Positions 1-7,622 of a stretch of DNA of 64,000 nt are shown piece after piece. The translations under genes and the position numbers were made by a program. The stretch comes from Streptomyces pactum (GTDB taxonomy: Bacteria; Actinomycetota; Actinomycetes; Streptomycetales; Streptomycetaceae). Position 1 is the first letter of the stretch. Every line of letters begins with the position of its first letter. Under the pieces are notes generated by a model. That model was not told where the DNA came from. It worked only from the letters and a program-made list of their open reading frames with translations, and did not search any database. The stretch spans positions 1,674,001-1,738,000 of the forward strand of contig NZ_CP019724.1 in NCBI RefSeq assembly GCF_002005225.1. The letters are read 5' to 3'.

Positions 1-292
1 CCCGTACGGTGTCCACGGACATGCCGATGACCAGCAGCAGGGTGCCCAGGACGATGAGACGGCCGGCGTCGGTCGCGGTGTCGACGGCGAACGCGTGGGC
101 GAAGACGGTCTGTTCGCGGCCGGTGAGCATGGTGACGGCGGTGGCCACCAGGCCGGCCACGCAGGCGGCGGCCGCCACGACGGCGACGATCCACTGGCGG
201 CGGCGGGGCAGCCAGGAGCCGGCGAGCAGGCCGACGACGGCGGCGCCGAGCAGGGCGATTTCGGGAAGGAGCGCGGTGAGGTTCTCGTTCAC
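1..292 (-). CDS. nuoN: NADH-quinone oxidoreductase subunit N (partial, C-terminus outside window)
   Basis: Only the first 97 codons are present; the gene runs off the left edge. NuoN is an antiporter-like proton-pumping membrane subunit of respiratory complex I. The visible part starts with MNENLTALLPEIALLGAA and contains three hydrophobic segments, as expected for the NuoN N-terminus. The GTG start at 292-290 overlaps the TGA of nuoM as GTGA, so translation is probably coupled. It is the last visible gene of an eight-gene operon (nuoA, X, H, J, K, L, M, N) that lacks the redox subunits. Identity rests on position after nuoM and the hydrophobic pattern. Confidence 0.85.
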   Translation of the reverse strand, partial: MNENLTALLPEIALLGAAVVGLLAGSWLPRRRQWIVAVVAAAACVAGLVATAVTMLTGREQTVFAHAFAVDTATDAGRLIVLGTLLLVIGMSVDTVR

Positions 293-1794
293 CGTGCCAC
301 CAGCCCGGTCAGGGTGCGGCCCGCCGGTTCGATGACGTCCAGGAGCCAGCGGGGCAGGACGCCGATCACCAGCGCGGCCGCCAGCAGGGCGACGACGGGC
401 AGCGCCTCGTGGCGGTCGAGGTCCGCGATGCCGCCGGCCGGGACGCTCCCCGGCAGGCGCGGGACGCCGAGGAACATGCGCCGCAGCGCGGTCAGGAACA
501 GGGCGGCGGTGATGAGGATGCCGGTCAGGGCGATGGCGGTGGCCACCGTCCGCGAGGCCAGGGCACCCGTGAAGATCTGGAACTCGGCGATGAAGCCGGA
601 GAAGCCGGGGATGCCGAGACTGGCGAACGCGGCCACGGCCGTGACCGCCGCGAAGCGGGGAGCGTGGGCGGCCAGACCGGAGTAGGCGTCCATCGCGTAC
701 GTCCGCCCGCGGTCGTACAGCACGCCGCTGAGCAGGAACAGGGCGCCCGTGATCAGGCCGTGGCTGACCATCTGGGTGACCGCGCCGGTCACCGCCAGCG
801 CGCGGGCCTGCGTGTCGGTGCCGGCCAGCGTGCCGGCCGCGCCGACGGCCAGCACGACGTAGCCCATGTGGTTCACCGACGTGTAGGCGATCATGCGCTT
901 GAAGTCGGTCTGTGCCAGGGCGACCAGCGCGCCGTACACGACGGAGACGGCGCCGACGACGACGATGGCCAGGGCGTACCGGCGCCAGCTCCCCGGCAGC
1001 AGGGGCATGGCGATGCGGACGAACCCGTAGGTGCCCATCTTCAGCAGGACCCCGGCCAGGATCGCCGAGCCGGCGGCCGGGGCGTCGGTGTGGGCGGGCG
1101 GCAGCCAGGTGTGGAACGGCACGGTCGGCGTCTTGACCGCCAGGCCGACGCCGACGGCCAGCAGTACGAGACCGGCGTACGGGCCCCGGCCCGCCAGCGG
1201 GTCGGCACGCGCGAGGTCGGTGATGTCGAAGGTGTGCGGGTCGGCGGCCAGGTACAGGCCGATGAAGCCGAGCAGCAGGGCGAGGGAGCCGACGAAGGTG
1301 TAGAGGAAGAACTTCACCGCCGCCGCACGGGCGCGTTCACCGTGGCCCCAGCCCGCGATGACGAAGAACATGCCGACGATCGACAGGTCGAAGAAGACGA
1401 AGAACAGGATCAGGTCGAGCGCGACGAACAGGCCGATGGCGACGGTCTGCAGGAAGAGGAAGAGGCAGACGTAGGAGCGCACCCGCCGGGACTCGCGCAG
1501 TGAGTACCCGGCGACGGCCAGGAAGAGCAGACAGGTCAGGGCGACCAGGGGGAGGGACAGTCCGTCGACACCCACGTGGTAGCCGACCCCGGCGCTGGGG
1601 ATCCAGCGCGCCCGCTGCTCGTACTGCATCCCGCCGCCGGTGTCGAAACCCGCCCACAGCCCGATGACCAGGGCGAGGTCCGCGGCGGCGGTGGCGATCC
1701 AGATCCGGACCCACGCCCGGTCGGGGAGAGAGCGCGGCAGGAGCAGCAGGACCACGCACACCAGCAGCGGCAGGAAGGTGACGACGCTCAGCAC
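289..1794 (-). CDS. nuoM: NADH-quinone oxidoreductase subunit M
   Basis: A 501-residue polytopic membrane protein of the Mrp/NuoL-M-N antiporter family, which translocates protons in complex I. Family hallmarks are visible: KTPTVPFHTWLPPAHTDAP, then LLKMGTYGFVRI with the conserved pumping lysine, and AYTSVNHMGYV. Length agrees with other NuoM proteins. The GTG at 1794 is chosen because GGTGAGG lies just upstream, overlapping the end of nuoL; a much longer open frame continues upstream but is only the antisense-like shadow of nuoL. Its stop overlaps the nuoN start as GTGA. The operon around it has no Fe-S or NADH-binding subunits. Confidence 0.95.
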   Translation of the reverse strand: MLSVVTFLPLLVCVVLLLLPRSLPDRAWVRIWIATAAADLALVIGLWAGFDTGGGMQYEQRARWIPSAGVGYHVGVDGLSLPLVALTCLLFLAVAGYSLRESRRVRSYVCLFLFLQTVAIGLFVALDLILFFVFFDLSIVGMFFVIAGWGHGERARAAAVKFFLYTFVGSLALLLGFIGLYLAADPHTFDITDLARADPLAGRGPYAGLVLLAVGVGLAVKTPTVPFHTWLPPAHTDAPAAGSAILAGVLLKMGTYGFVRIAMPLLPGSWRRYALAIVVVGAVSVVYGALVALAQTDFKRMIAYTSVNHMGYVVLAVGAAGTLAGTDTQARALAVTGAVTQMVSHGLITGALFLLSGVLYDRGRTYAMDAYSGLAAHAPRFAAVTAVAAFASLGIPGFSGFIAEFQIFTGALASRTVATAIALTGILITAALFLTALRRMFLGVPRLPGSVPAGGIADLDRHEALPVVALLAAALVIGVLPRWLLDVIEPAGRTLTGLVAR

Positions 1795-1799
1795 AGGGG

Positions 1800-3923
1800 T
1801 TACCTCACCAACAGGATGATCAGGACGAGCACGGCGAAGCCGACGGCCGCCTGGGCGTAGTACTGGTGCAGCAGTCCGGTCTGCGGCCGGCGCGCTTGGC
1901 GGCCCAGGTTCCGGGCGCCCGCGGCGACCGCGCGGACGGCGCCGTCGACGGCGCCGTCGTCCAGGCGGCGGGCGAGCCCGGCGGCCGCCGTGCCGCCCCG
2001 GGCCACCTGGCGTACCGCGCCGTCCACGACCCGGTCGTCGAAGCGGGCCAGCGCCCGCGCCAGACCGAGTACGGGACGGACCACGAGGGCTCGCGCGGCC
2101 CGCTCCAGACACAGCCAGCCGCGCGCCCCTCGCAGGGCGGCGTGCGGTGCGGGTGCCGGGCGCCCGGACCGCCACCACGCCAGGGCGGCGGCGGCGAACA
2201 CGACACCGGCGGAGAGGCCCAGCTCCCACGGCTGGGGGGACGGTTCGTCCGGGGCGCCGACCAGTCGCTTCAGCCAGGCCGCGGGACCGGGCAGGGCCAG
2301 CACGCCCAGTCCGGCTGCCGCGAGGGTGAGGACGAGGAGCGGAGCGGGGGTCGTCCGGGCGGTGCGCCGGGTGCCGCGCCGCTCGGTGTCGTAGCCGGTC
2401 GGCGCGTCCTCGGGGCGGGACCGCACGTTCTCGGCGCCGGACCGCACGCCCTCGGGGCCCGTCCGCACACTTTCGACGCCGGACCGCCCGTCCTCGGGGC
2501 CCGTCCGCCCGTTCCCGGGACCGGCTCGCCCGTCCTCGAGGCCCGTCCGCCCGTTCCCGGCACGGGACCGCACACCCTCGAGGCCCGTCCGCCCGTTCCC
2601 GGCACGGGACCGCACGCCCCCAGGGCCCGTCCGCACGCCCTCGGGGCCCGTCCGCACCTTCTCGGGCAAGGGCCGGGTGACGTACCAGACGGCCTTGACG
2701 CTGTAGACGGCCGCCACGGCCGCGGCCGCCAGTCCCACGGCGTACAGGCCGGTGCTGTCGGCGCGGGCGGACGCGAGGACCTCGTCCTTGGCCGCCCACA
2801 GGGACAGCGGTGGCAGGCCCGCGAGCGTCAGCGCACCGACGACGAAGGCACCGCCGACCAGCCGGTACCGGCGGGCGGCCCCGCGCAGGGCAGGCAGTCG
2901 CTTGGTGCCCAGCGCCGTCAGCCAGGCCCCGGCGGCGAGGAAGAGAGCCGACTTGGTGGCGGCGTGCGCGACGAGTTGCGCGGTGCCCGCGGCGATGCCG
3001 CCGGTGCCGGCGGCGGTGACCATGAAACCGATCTGCGCGGAGGTGGAGGCCGCCAGCAACTGCTTGAGGTCGCTCTGGGCGACGGCGACGACGCCCAGAG
3101 CGAGGGCGGTGACGGCGCCGGTCCAGGCGACGAGCGGGCCGGCCCAACCGGTGGCGGCCAGCAGCGGGTTCAGGCGCAGCAGCAGGTAGGCGCCGGCGGC
3201 CACCATCGTCGCCGAGTGCAGCAGCGCCGAGACCGGACTGGGGCCCTGCATGGCCCGCGACAGCCAGAAGGAGAAGGGCAGTTGGGCCGACTTGCCCAGC
3301 GCGGCGGTCACCGCTCCGGCGGTGACCAGGTGCAGCGAGGGCCCGGAGGTGTGCGGCAGGGCGTCCAGGCTCAGTGAGCCGGCTCCGCCGGCCAGAGCGG
3401 CGCCGGCCGCGAGGTACAGCCCCAGGTCGGCGGTGCGGGTGGTCAGGAACGCGACGTCGGCCGCCCGCACCCGCTCGGGCTGCCGCCACCAGTGGCCGAT
3501 GAGCGCCCAACTGGCGGCGCCCATCACCTCCCAGGCCATCAGGAGCAGCGGCAGGGTGGTGGCCGTGACGGTGACCAGCATGGCCCCGGCGAAGACGAGC
3601 ATCAGCCCGAAGAACCGGCCGCGGTTCTCGTCCCTGCCGAACTCGCCCGCCGCGAAGACGAGTACCGCGGTCGTGACGGCGGCGACGGTGACCACCAGCA
3701 CCGCGGACAGGCCGTCCACCGCCAGTCCCGCGCGCATCCCGGCGAACAGCGGTGCGCCGGTCTCCGGCCGGGCCACGGCGACGGCGGCGGCCAGGCCGAG
3801 TGTGGCCACGGCCACCGCCCCGCCGAGCGCGGGAGCCGGCCGGTCGACGCGGGCGCCGGCCAGCGCGAGGGCCGTACCGGCGCCGAGCGGAAGGGCGACG
3901 AGCAGCCAGAGCAGCGCGCTCAT
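1800..3923 (-). CDS. nuoL: NADH-quinone oxidoreductase subunit L, with a repeat insertion
   Basis: A 707-residue NuoL family proton-translocating subunit. Conserved blocks are clear: WEVMGAASWALIGHWW (131-146), LGKSAQLPFSFWLSRAM (209-225), HSATMVAAGAYLL and VAHAATKSALFLAAG. The oddity is a hydrophilic insertion at residues 423-506 built of degenerate 6-8 residue units such as VRTGPEG, VRSRAGNG and RTGLEDG, placed after the last conserved core helices and before the C-terminal segment that carries the lateral helix and final anchor in canonical NuoL. The C-terminal hydrophobic end (about 685-706) is kept. ATG at 3923 overlaps the nuoK stop as ATGA. Confidence 0.93.
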   Translation of the reverse strand: MSALLWLLVALPLGAGTALALAGARVDRPAPALGGAVAVATLGLAAAVAVARPETGAPLFAGMRAGLAVDGLSAVLVVTVAAVTTAVLVFAAGEFGRDENRGRFFGLMLVFAGAMLVTVTATTLPLLLMAWEVMGAASWALIGHWWRQPERVRAADVAFLTTRTADLGLYLAAGAALAGGAGSLSLDALPHTSGPSLHLVTAGAVTAALGKSAQLPFSFWLSRAMQGPSPVSALLHSATMVAAGAYLLLRLNPLLAATGWAGPLVAWTGAVTALALGVVAVAQSDLKQLLAASTSAQIGFMVTAAGTGGIAAGTAQLVAHAATKSALFLAAGAWLTALGTKRLPALRGAARRYRLVGGAFVVGALTLAGLPPLSLWAAKDEVLASARADSTGLYAVGLAAAAVAAVYSVKAVWYVTRPLPEKVRTGPEGVRTGPGGVRSRAGNGRTGLEGVRSRAGNGRTGLEDGRAGPGNGRTGPEDGRSGVESVRTGPEGVRSGAENVRSRPEDAPTGYDTERRGTRRTARTTPAPLLVLTLAAAGLGVLALPGPAAWLKRLVGAPDEPSPQPWELGLSAGVVFAAAALAWWRSGRPAPAPHAALRGARGWLCLERAARALVVRPVLGLARALARFDDRVVDGAVRQVARGGTAAAGLARRLDDGAVDGAVRAVAAGARNLGRQARRPQTGLLHQYYAQAAVGFAVLVLIILLVR
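2406..2657 (-). repeat. Degenerate tandem repeat inside nuoL
   Basis: About twelve imperfect units of 18-24 bp encode repeated (V)R[TS][GR]xEG/NG motifs. On the plus strand they appear as alternating cgtccgcac/cgtccgccc and ccctcggggc/ccctcgaggc blocks. The reading frame is kept, so the insertion grew in multiples of three. The encoded stretch is highly charged with no predicted helix of membrane type, so it most likely forms a flexible loop outside the bilayer. Confidence 0.85.
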
Positions 3924-4225
3924 CCCTTCAACTCCTCCGCCATGTCGGTCATGTCGGCCTGGCGGGCGCGGTAGAGGGCGGTGGTGACGGCGAAGCCCAT
4001 GGCCATCTCGACCGCCATCGCCACCACCGCGGCCACGACGACCACCTGCCCGCTCGCCGAGGAGGGGGCGAGGAAGTGCCAGAAACCTGCCGCGGCGACG
4101 ATGATTCCGCCGATCATCAGCTCGATGCCCATCATGATCATGACGATGGACTGCTGGGACAGCGCGCCGAACAGGCCGGTGCAGAAGAGCCCCGCGGCCA
4201 GGACCAGGATCAGTTCGAACGTCAC
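3920..4225 (-). CDS. nuoK: NADH-quinone oxidoreductase subunit K
   Basis: A 101-residue membrane protein with three transmembrane helices, the standard NuoK size and shape. The conserved GLFGALSQQSIVMIMMGIEL (18-37) includes the TM2 glutamate needed for proton transfer in characterised complex I, and a second acidic residue sits in the third helix (AMAVEMAMG). GTG at 4225 overlaps the nuoJ stop as GTGA, and its own stop overlaps nuoL as ATGA, so it is translated within a tightly coupled chain. Confidence 0.95.
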   Translation of the reverse strand: MTFELILVLAAGLFCTGLFGALSQQSIVMIMMGIELMIGGIIVAAAGFWHFLAPSSASGQVVVVAAVVAMAVEMAMGFAVTTALYRARQADMTDMAEELKG

Positions 4226-4803
4226 CGGCCCACCCCTCCGCCGGCCGGGTCGTCGGCGGGCCGCCGGTCCAGGTCGTCGCCGAAGCGGTCGTAGCGCCCC
4301 CGGTGGGTGGCGAGTACGGTGGCGCCGACCATGGTGGCCAGCAGGACGAAGCCCAGCGTGACCATCGTCAGCATCTGATCGCCCATCAGTGACATGGCCA
4401 CCTGGAAGGTGGTGTCCGCGGGCCTGGCCGGTGCGCGTTCGGGCCACGGCGCCAGGAAGATCCCCGTGACGAGAGCGGCGAAGACGGCGCCGCTGACGAC
4501 CAGCGAGCCGCGCTTGTTGTGCAGCATCGACATCGGCATCAGCCCGGCCGGGTTCATCATGTACGCGATCATGAACACGGCCATGATCACCATCTCCATG
4601 ACCATCATCAGCACGATCACCACGCCGAGGTACGGCAGCCCCAGCACGGTCACCACACCGCCCACGCACACCAGGCAGGCCAGCAGCGCGAAGGTGACCC
4701 GGGCCATCGAGTCCAGGGTGAAGACCAGGACGCCGCCGGTCAGGGCGAGCACGCCGAGCACCACCAGCACGACGGTGTCCGTCGTCCCCAGGTCCGTTGG
4801 CAC
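4222..4803 (-). CDS. nuoJ: NADH-quinone oxidoreductase subunit J
   Basis: A 193-residue membrane protein with five predicted helices. The glycine-rich TM3 region LPYLGVVIVLMMVMEMVIMA matches the NuoJ pi-bulge helix zone that links the quinone site to the antiporter subunits. The C-terminal tail beyond residue 165 is hydrophilic (RGRYDRFGDDLDRRP). GTG at 4803 has GGAGG about 9 nt upstream. It is separated from nuoH by 26 nt, the only real gap in the operon, and its stop overlaps nuoK. Confidence 0.94.
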   Translation of the reverse strand: MPTDLGTTDTVVLVVLGVLALTGGVLVFTLDSMARVTFALLACLVCVGGVVTVLGLPYLGVVIVLMMVMEMVIMAVFMIAYMMNPAGLMPMSMLHNKRGSLVVSGAVFAALVTGIFLAPWPERAPARPADTTFQVAMSLMGDQMLTMVTLGFVLLATMVGATVLATHRGRYDRFGDDLDRRPADDPAGGGVGR

Positions 4804-4829
4804 GGCACGATCCCTCCTCTCCTGTTCGG

Positions 4830-5759
4830 TTATCGGTTCAGGACCACCACGGCCGGCACCAACGTCTGCGCGATGGTCAGCGGAACGAGCACCACCCAGG
4901 CCAGCTCCACGTACCGGTCGGCCCGCAGTACCGGCAACCGCCGCAGGACCACCACCAGTGCGGCCAGTACCAGCAGCGTCTTGACCAGCGACCAGGCCCA
5001 CGCCGGCAGCCACGGCCCGGCGCCCCCGCCGAGGAACAGCGGCACGGCCATCGCGGCGCCCGCGGCCAGCCACAGCCACCGCCCGGCCCGCAGCAGCAGC
5101 CGGTCCGCTCCGGAGGCCTCGCTCAGCACGCCGCCCGCGATGTCGCGGCCGGCCGGGTAGGCGAACGGCCCCAGGAAACTGAAGGCGAGGACCCCGGCCA
5201 GGTAGACGAGGAAGGCGACCGGCATCCACACCGCGTACCACAGGCCGTGCTGGGCGGCGGCGATGTCGCCGACCCGCAACGACTGGGCGCCGGTGGCGGT
5301 GGAGATGAGCGCGAACATCAGCGGCAGTTCGTAGGCCAGGCCCTGGGCGAGGAACCGGTAGCCGCCGACCAGGGACAGGGCCGCGTTCGGGCCCCAGCCG
5401 GCCAGCCACAGCCCCGCCCAGGTCAGCACCTCCATGGCGTTGAACCACACCAGCCCGACCGAGGGATCGGCGACCGCCACGTTCCCGAACGGGATCACCA
5501 GCGTGGACAGCACCGCGGCCCCCGGCACCGTGACGACGCCCGCCCGCCACAGCAGCCGGTCGGACGCGGGCAGCCGCCGGGGCTGTGCGAGCAGGGCGCG
5601 GGGCACGTCGAGCAACGGCCGTACCGCGGCGGACAGGGTGATAGGCCGTCCGGCGCCGCGCGCGTCCAGCACCGCGTGGCCGGCCACGGCGAGCACCGCG
5701 AGGGCGAGGAGCAGCGCGGGCGCGGCCAGTACGGTCCACCACGCGCCGGTCTCAAGCAC
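4830..5759 (-). CDS. nuoH: NADH-quinone oxidoreductase subunit H
   Basis: A 309-residue polytopic membrane protein. NuoH forms the quinone chamber of complex I and docks NuoB/D. The visible family signatures are GLVWFNAMEVLTWAGL, the quinone-site loop GGYRFLAQGLAYELPLMFAL and FLGPFAYPAGRDIAGGVLSE. Canonical NuoH usually has a stronger EGR/EYSG signature after the amphipathic helices; here the equivalent segment is divergent, consistent with a non-standard partner. The GTG start at 5759 overlaps the upstream gene's end by 8 nt. It is shorter than most NuoH proteins (about 330-450). Confidence 0.92.
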   Translation of the reverse strand: MLETGAWWTVLAAPALLLALAVLAVAGHAVLDARGAGRPITLSAAVRPLLDVPRALLAQPRRLPASDRLLWRAGVVTVPGAAVLSTLVIPFGNVAVADPSVGLVWFNAMEVLTWAGLWLAGWGPNAALSLVGGYRFLAQGLAYELPLMFALISTATGAQSLRVGDIAAAQHGLWYAVWMPVAFLVYLAGVLAFSFLGPFAYPAGRDIAGGVLSEASGADRLLLRAGRWLWLAAGAAMAVPLFLGGGAGPWLPAWAWSLVKTLLVLAALVVVLRRLPVLRADRYVELAWVVLVPLTIAQTLVPAVVVLNR

Positions 5760-7035
5760 GTACCGGCACCTCCCTTCGGCGGGCGGCGAGTTCGTCGAGG
5801 TCCGGGTCGAGACCGGCCACGACGAGGCGGGCCGCCGCCAGTTCGGTACCGGTCAGCAGCCGGGGAAGAAGCGCGACCAGCGCGGCCGACGGAGGGTGTC
5901 CGGTCCTCCAGTGACCGCGGGGGCTCTCCTGGACATCCGGTTCGAGAAGAGCCGGTTCGTCCAGACGCCCTACGTCACCGAGCAGGTCGGTGAGCCACTG
6001 CCGGTAGCGGTCGGTCACGTCGCCGCCGGCCCGGGCCGCCGGGCCGCTCACCCCGGCCTCCCGGGCCTCCTCGGTGTCCAGCCCGCCGATCCCGCGGGTC
6101 AGCCAGGCCAGCGTCCGCGACCTGCCGACCCGGTGCGCGAAGCGCGCCAGCCCGGGTGCGTACGCCGCGGTGGCGGCGCCGGCGAGCAGGTCGTCGCGCA
6201 GCCGCCGGGCCGCCACCGCCTCGGCGGGCAGGCCCGCCACCGCGAGCAGCCGGCCCAGGCTGTCCAGGTGCGCGGCCGACCGCCGCCGCGCCGCCTCCCC
6301 CACCGTCACCGCCTCCCCGGCCTCGGCGCGCAGCCACGGCTCCGCCCAGAACGGCGCGGGCGCCTCGCCGGCGTGGCCGGTGGGCTCCGCCAGGTCCGCC
6401 TGCTGGATCACGTCGCCCTGCAGCACCAGGCGTACCGTCAAACCGGAAGGCCAGTCGACGAGGAACGGCCCCAGCGGCACGTGCAGTCGGTCCAGCGTGA
6501 GGCCGTCACGGTCCTCACCCCGCTCGGCCATGGGCAGCCCGCCCGGCATCTCCATCCCGTCGTCGCCGTGGCCGCCTCCGCCGTCGCCGTGGCCGCCTCC
6601 GCCGTCGCCGTGGTCGACGCCGTGGGCGCCGTGCGCGTCGTGCCCGCCGCCGAGCGCCTGGTTCCGGCCGCCGTGCTCCTCGCGTCCGGCGCGCTCCGGG
6701 TGCCCGGCGTCGGCGTCGGCGTCGGTGGGTGAACCGAGCCGGGTCCGGCCGTCGTTCAGCGCCCTCTCCACGTCGTCGACGGTGGGCGCGTGCACGCGGG
6801 CGCGGGGGGCCGCCATGTCGCGCCAGAGCCGGGTCAGGGGTGGCCGGGTCTCCGGGCGGTCGGGGCCGGCGACGACGAGGAGATCGGCCTCGGCGGGGGT
6901 GGCGGCCACGGGCCAGTCCCGCAGCCGCAGGTGTCGTTCGGCGGCCAGCCGCACCGCCGTCCCGCCCGGCAGGGTGACCAGCAGCACGCGCGGCCGGGCG
7001 GCGACGGCGCGCAGGAGCCGTCGGGTCACGTCCAT
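5752..7035 (-). CDS. NuoB/NuoD-like protein without Fe-S cysteines (complex I accessory, unknown function)
   Basis: 427 residues lying between nuoA and nuoH, exactly where nuoB-C-D would be in a full operon. Residues 15-60 (RVLLVTLPGG, then PAEADLLVVAGP) recall the NuoB fold core, but none of the NuoB cluster N2 cysteines is present. A His/Gly-rich linker with HGDGGGG repeats spans 131-157. Residues 184-213 (HVPLGPFLVDWPSG, then VRLVLQGDVI) resemble the NuoD N-terminus where GPQHPxxHG would be, with the histidines lost. The rest is helical and NuoD-like only in arrangement. I infer a redox-silent scaffold that replaces the hydrophilic arm or caps NuoH. It overlaps nuoA by 10 nt and nuoH by 8 nt. 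Confidence 0.7.
   Translation of the reverse strand: MDVTRRLLRAVAARPRVLLVTLPGGTAVRLAAERHLRLRDWPVAATPAEADLLVVAGPDRPETRPPLTRLWRDMAAPRARVHAPTVDDVERALNDGRTRLGSPTDADADAGHPERAGREEHGGRNQALGGGHDAHGAHGVDHGDGGGGHGDGGGGHGDDGMEMPGGLPMAERGEDRDGLTLDRLHVPLGPFLVDWPSGLTVRLVLQGDVIQQADLAEPTGHAGEAPAPFWAEPWLRAEAGEAVTVGEAARRRSAAHLDSLGRLLAVAGLPAEAVAARRLRDDLLAGAATAAYAPGLARFAHRVGRSRTLAWLTRGIGGLDTEEAREAGVSGPAARAGGDVTDRYRQWLTDLLGDVGRLDEPALLEPDVQESPRGHWRTGHPPSAALVALLPRLLTGTELAAARLVVAGLDPDLDELAARRREVPVRA
6565..6645 (-). repeat. His/Gly-rich short repeat in the NuoB/D-like gene
   Basis: In-frame repeats encode GHDAHGAHGVDHG and HGDGGGG. The two HGDGGGG units are near-perfect 21-bp DNA duplicates. Clustered histidines and aspartates suggest a metal-binding or flexible linker between the NuoB-like and NuoD-like halves; this is inference from composition only. 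Confidence 0.7.
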
Positions 7036-7376
7036 CGCAGCGCACCCTCCCGCCACGCGTGGACGACCCCGGCGAGCAGCACCGCGAGGAAGACGAACAT
7101 CTCGATCACCGCGCCGACGCCCACGGCGGAGATGACGCGCGTCCACGGGTACATGAAGACCATCTCCATGTCGAAGGCCAGGAACAGCATCGTCACCGTG
7201 TACCAGCGCACGTGGAACCGGCTCACCGCGTGCTCCGCCGGCTCCCACCCGGAGCCGAACGGCGCGGCCGCCACCGGTTGTGAAGCCAGGCGCATCGCCC
7301 GGGCCGCGCCGTATACCCCGAGCACCGCGATCGCCGCCACGCCGAGCAGGGAGAGCGCCGCCGTGGTCCCGCTCAT
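7026..7376 (-). CDS. nuoA: NADH-quinone oxidoreductase subunit A
   Basis: A 116-residue protein with three transmembrane helices. NuoA contacts NuoH, J and K near the quinone channel. The conserved core is present: PFGSGWEP (here with no cysteine, where many NuoA have YECG), then FHVRWYTVTMLFLAFDMEMV, then FMYPW. The ATG at 7376 is preferred because GGGAAGGA lies 10 nt upstream; a GTG at 7385 is the alternative and would add three residues. It is the first gene of the operon and overlaps the next gene by 10 nt. Confidence 0.93.
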   Translation of the reverse strand: MSGTTAALSLLGVAAIAVLGVYGAARAMRLASQPVAAAPFGSGWEPAEHAVSRFHVRWYTVTMLFLAFDMEMVFMYPWTRVISAVGVGAVIEMFVFLAVLLAGVVHAWREGALRWT

Positions 7377-7622
7377 CCGCTCCACGTCCTTCCCTCGGCA
7401 GTCGAGCCCGCCGCGTACCCCGTGGGGGGACGTGCCATTCCGGGCGGGTCCGGCGCACGGGCCCGATCAGCATCGCGCAGCGGACCCCGGGGCGAGCGCG
7501 GCGTGCCCGTGCCCGCCGCGCAACTGGTTCTTCCGAGTGAGCCGGGCCGGCGAATCCGGGCCCCGGGAACAGCCTGATCACCTCCGCTGTTGCCCCTCGT
7601 GTGCGGGAACGGAGGCGGATCG

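Noticed and set aside
289-3510. 1073-residue minus-strand open frame
   Set aside because: Its right two thirds is an out-of-frame shadow of nuoL; only the nuoM part from 1794 is real.
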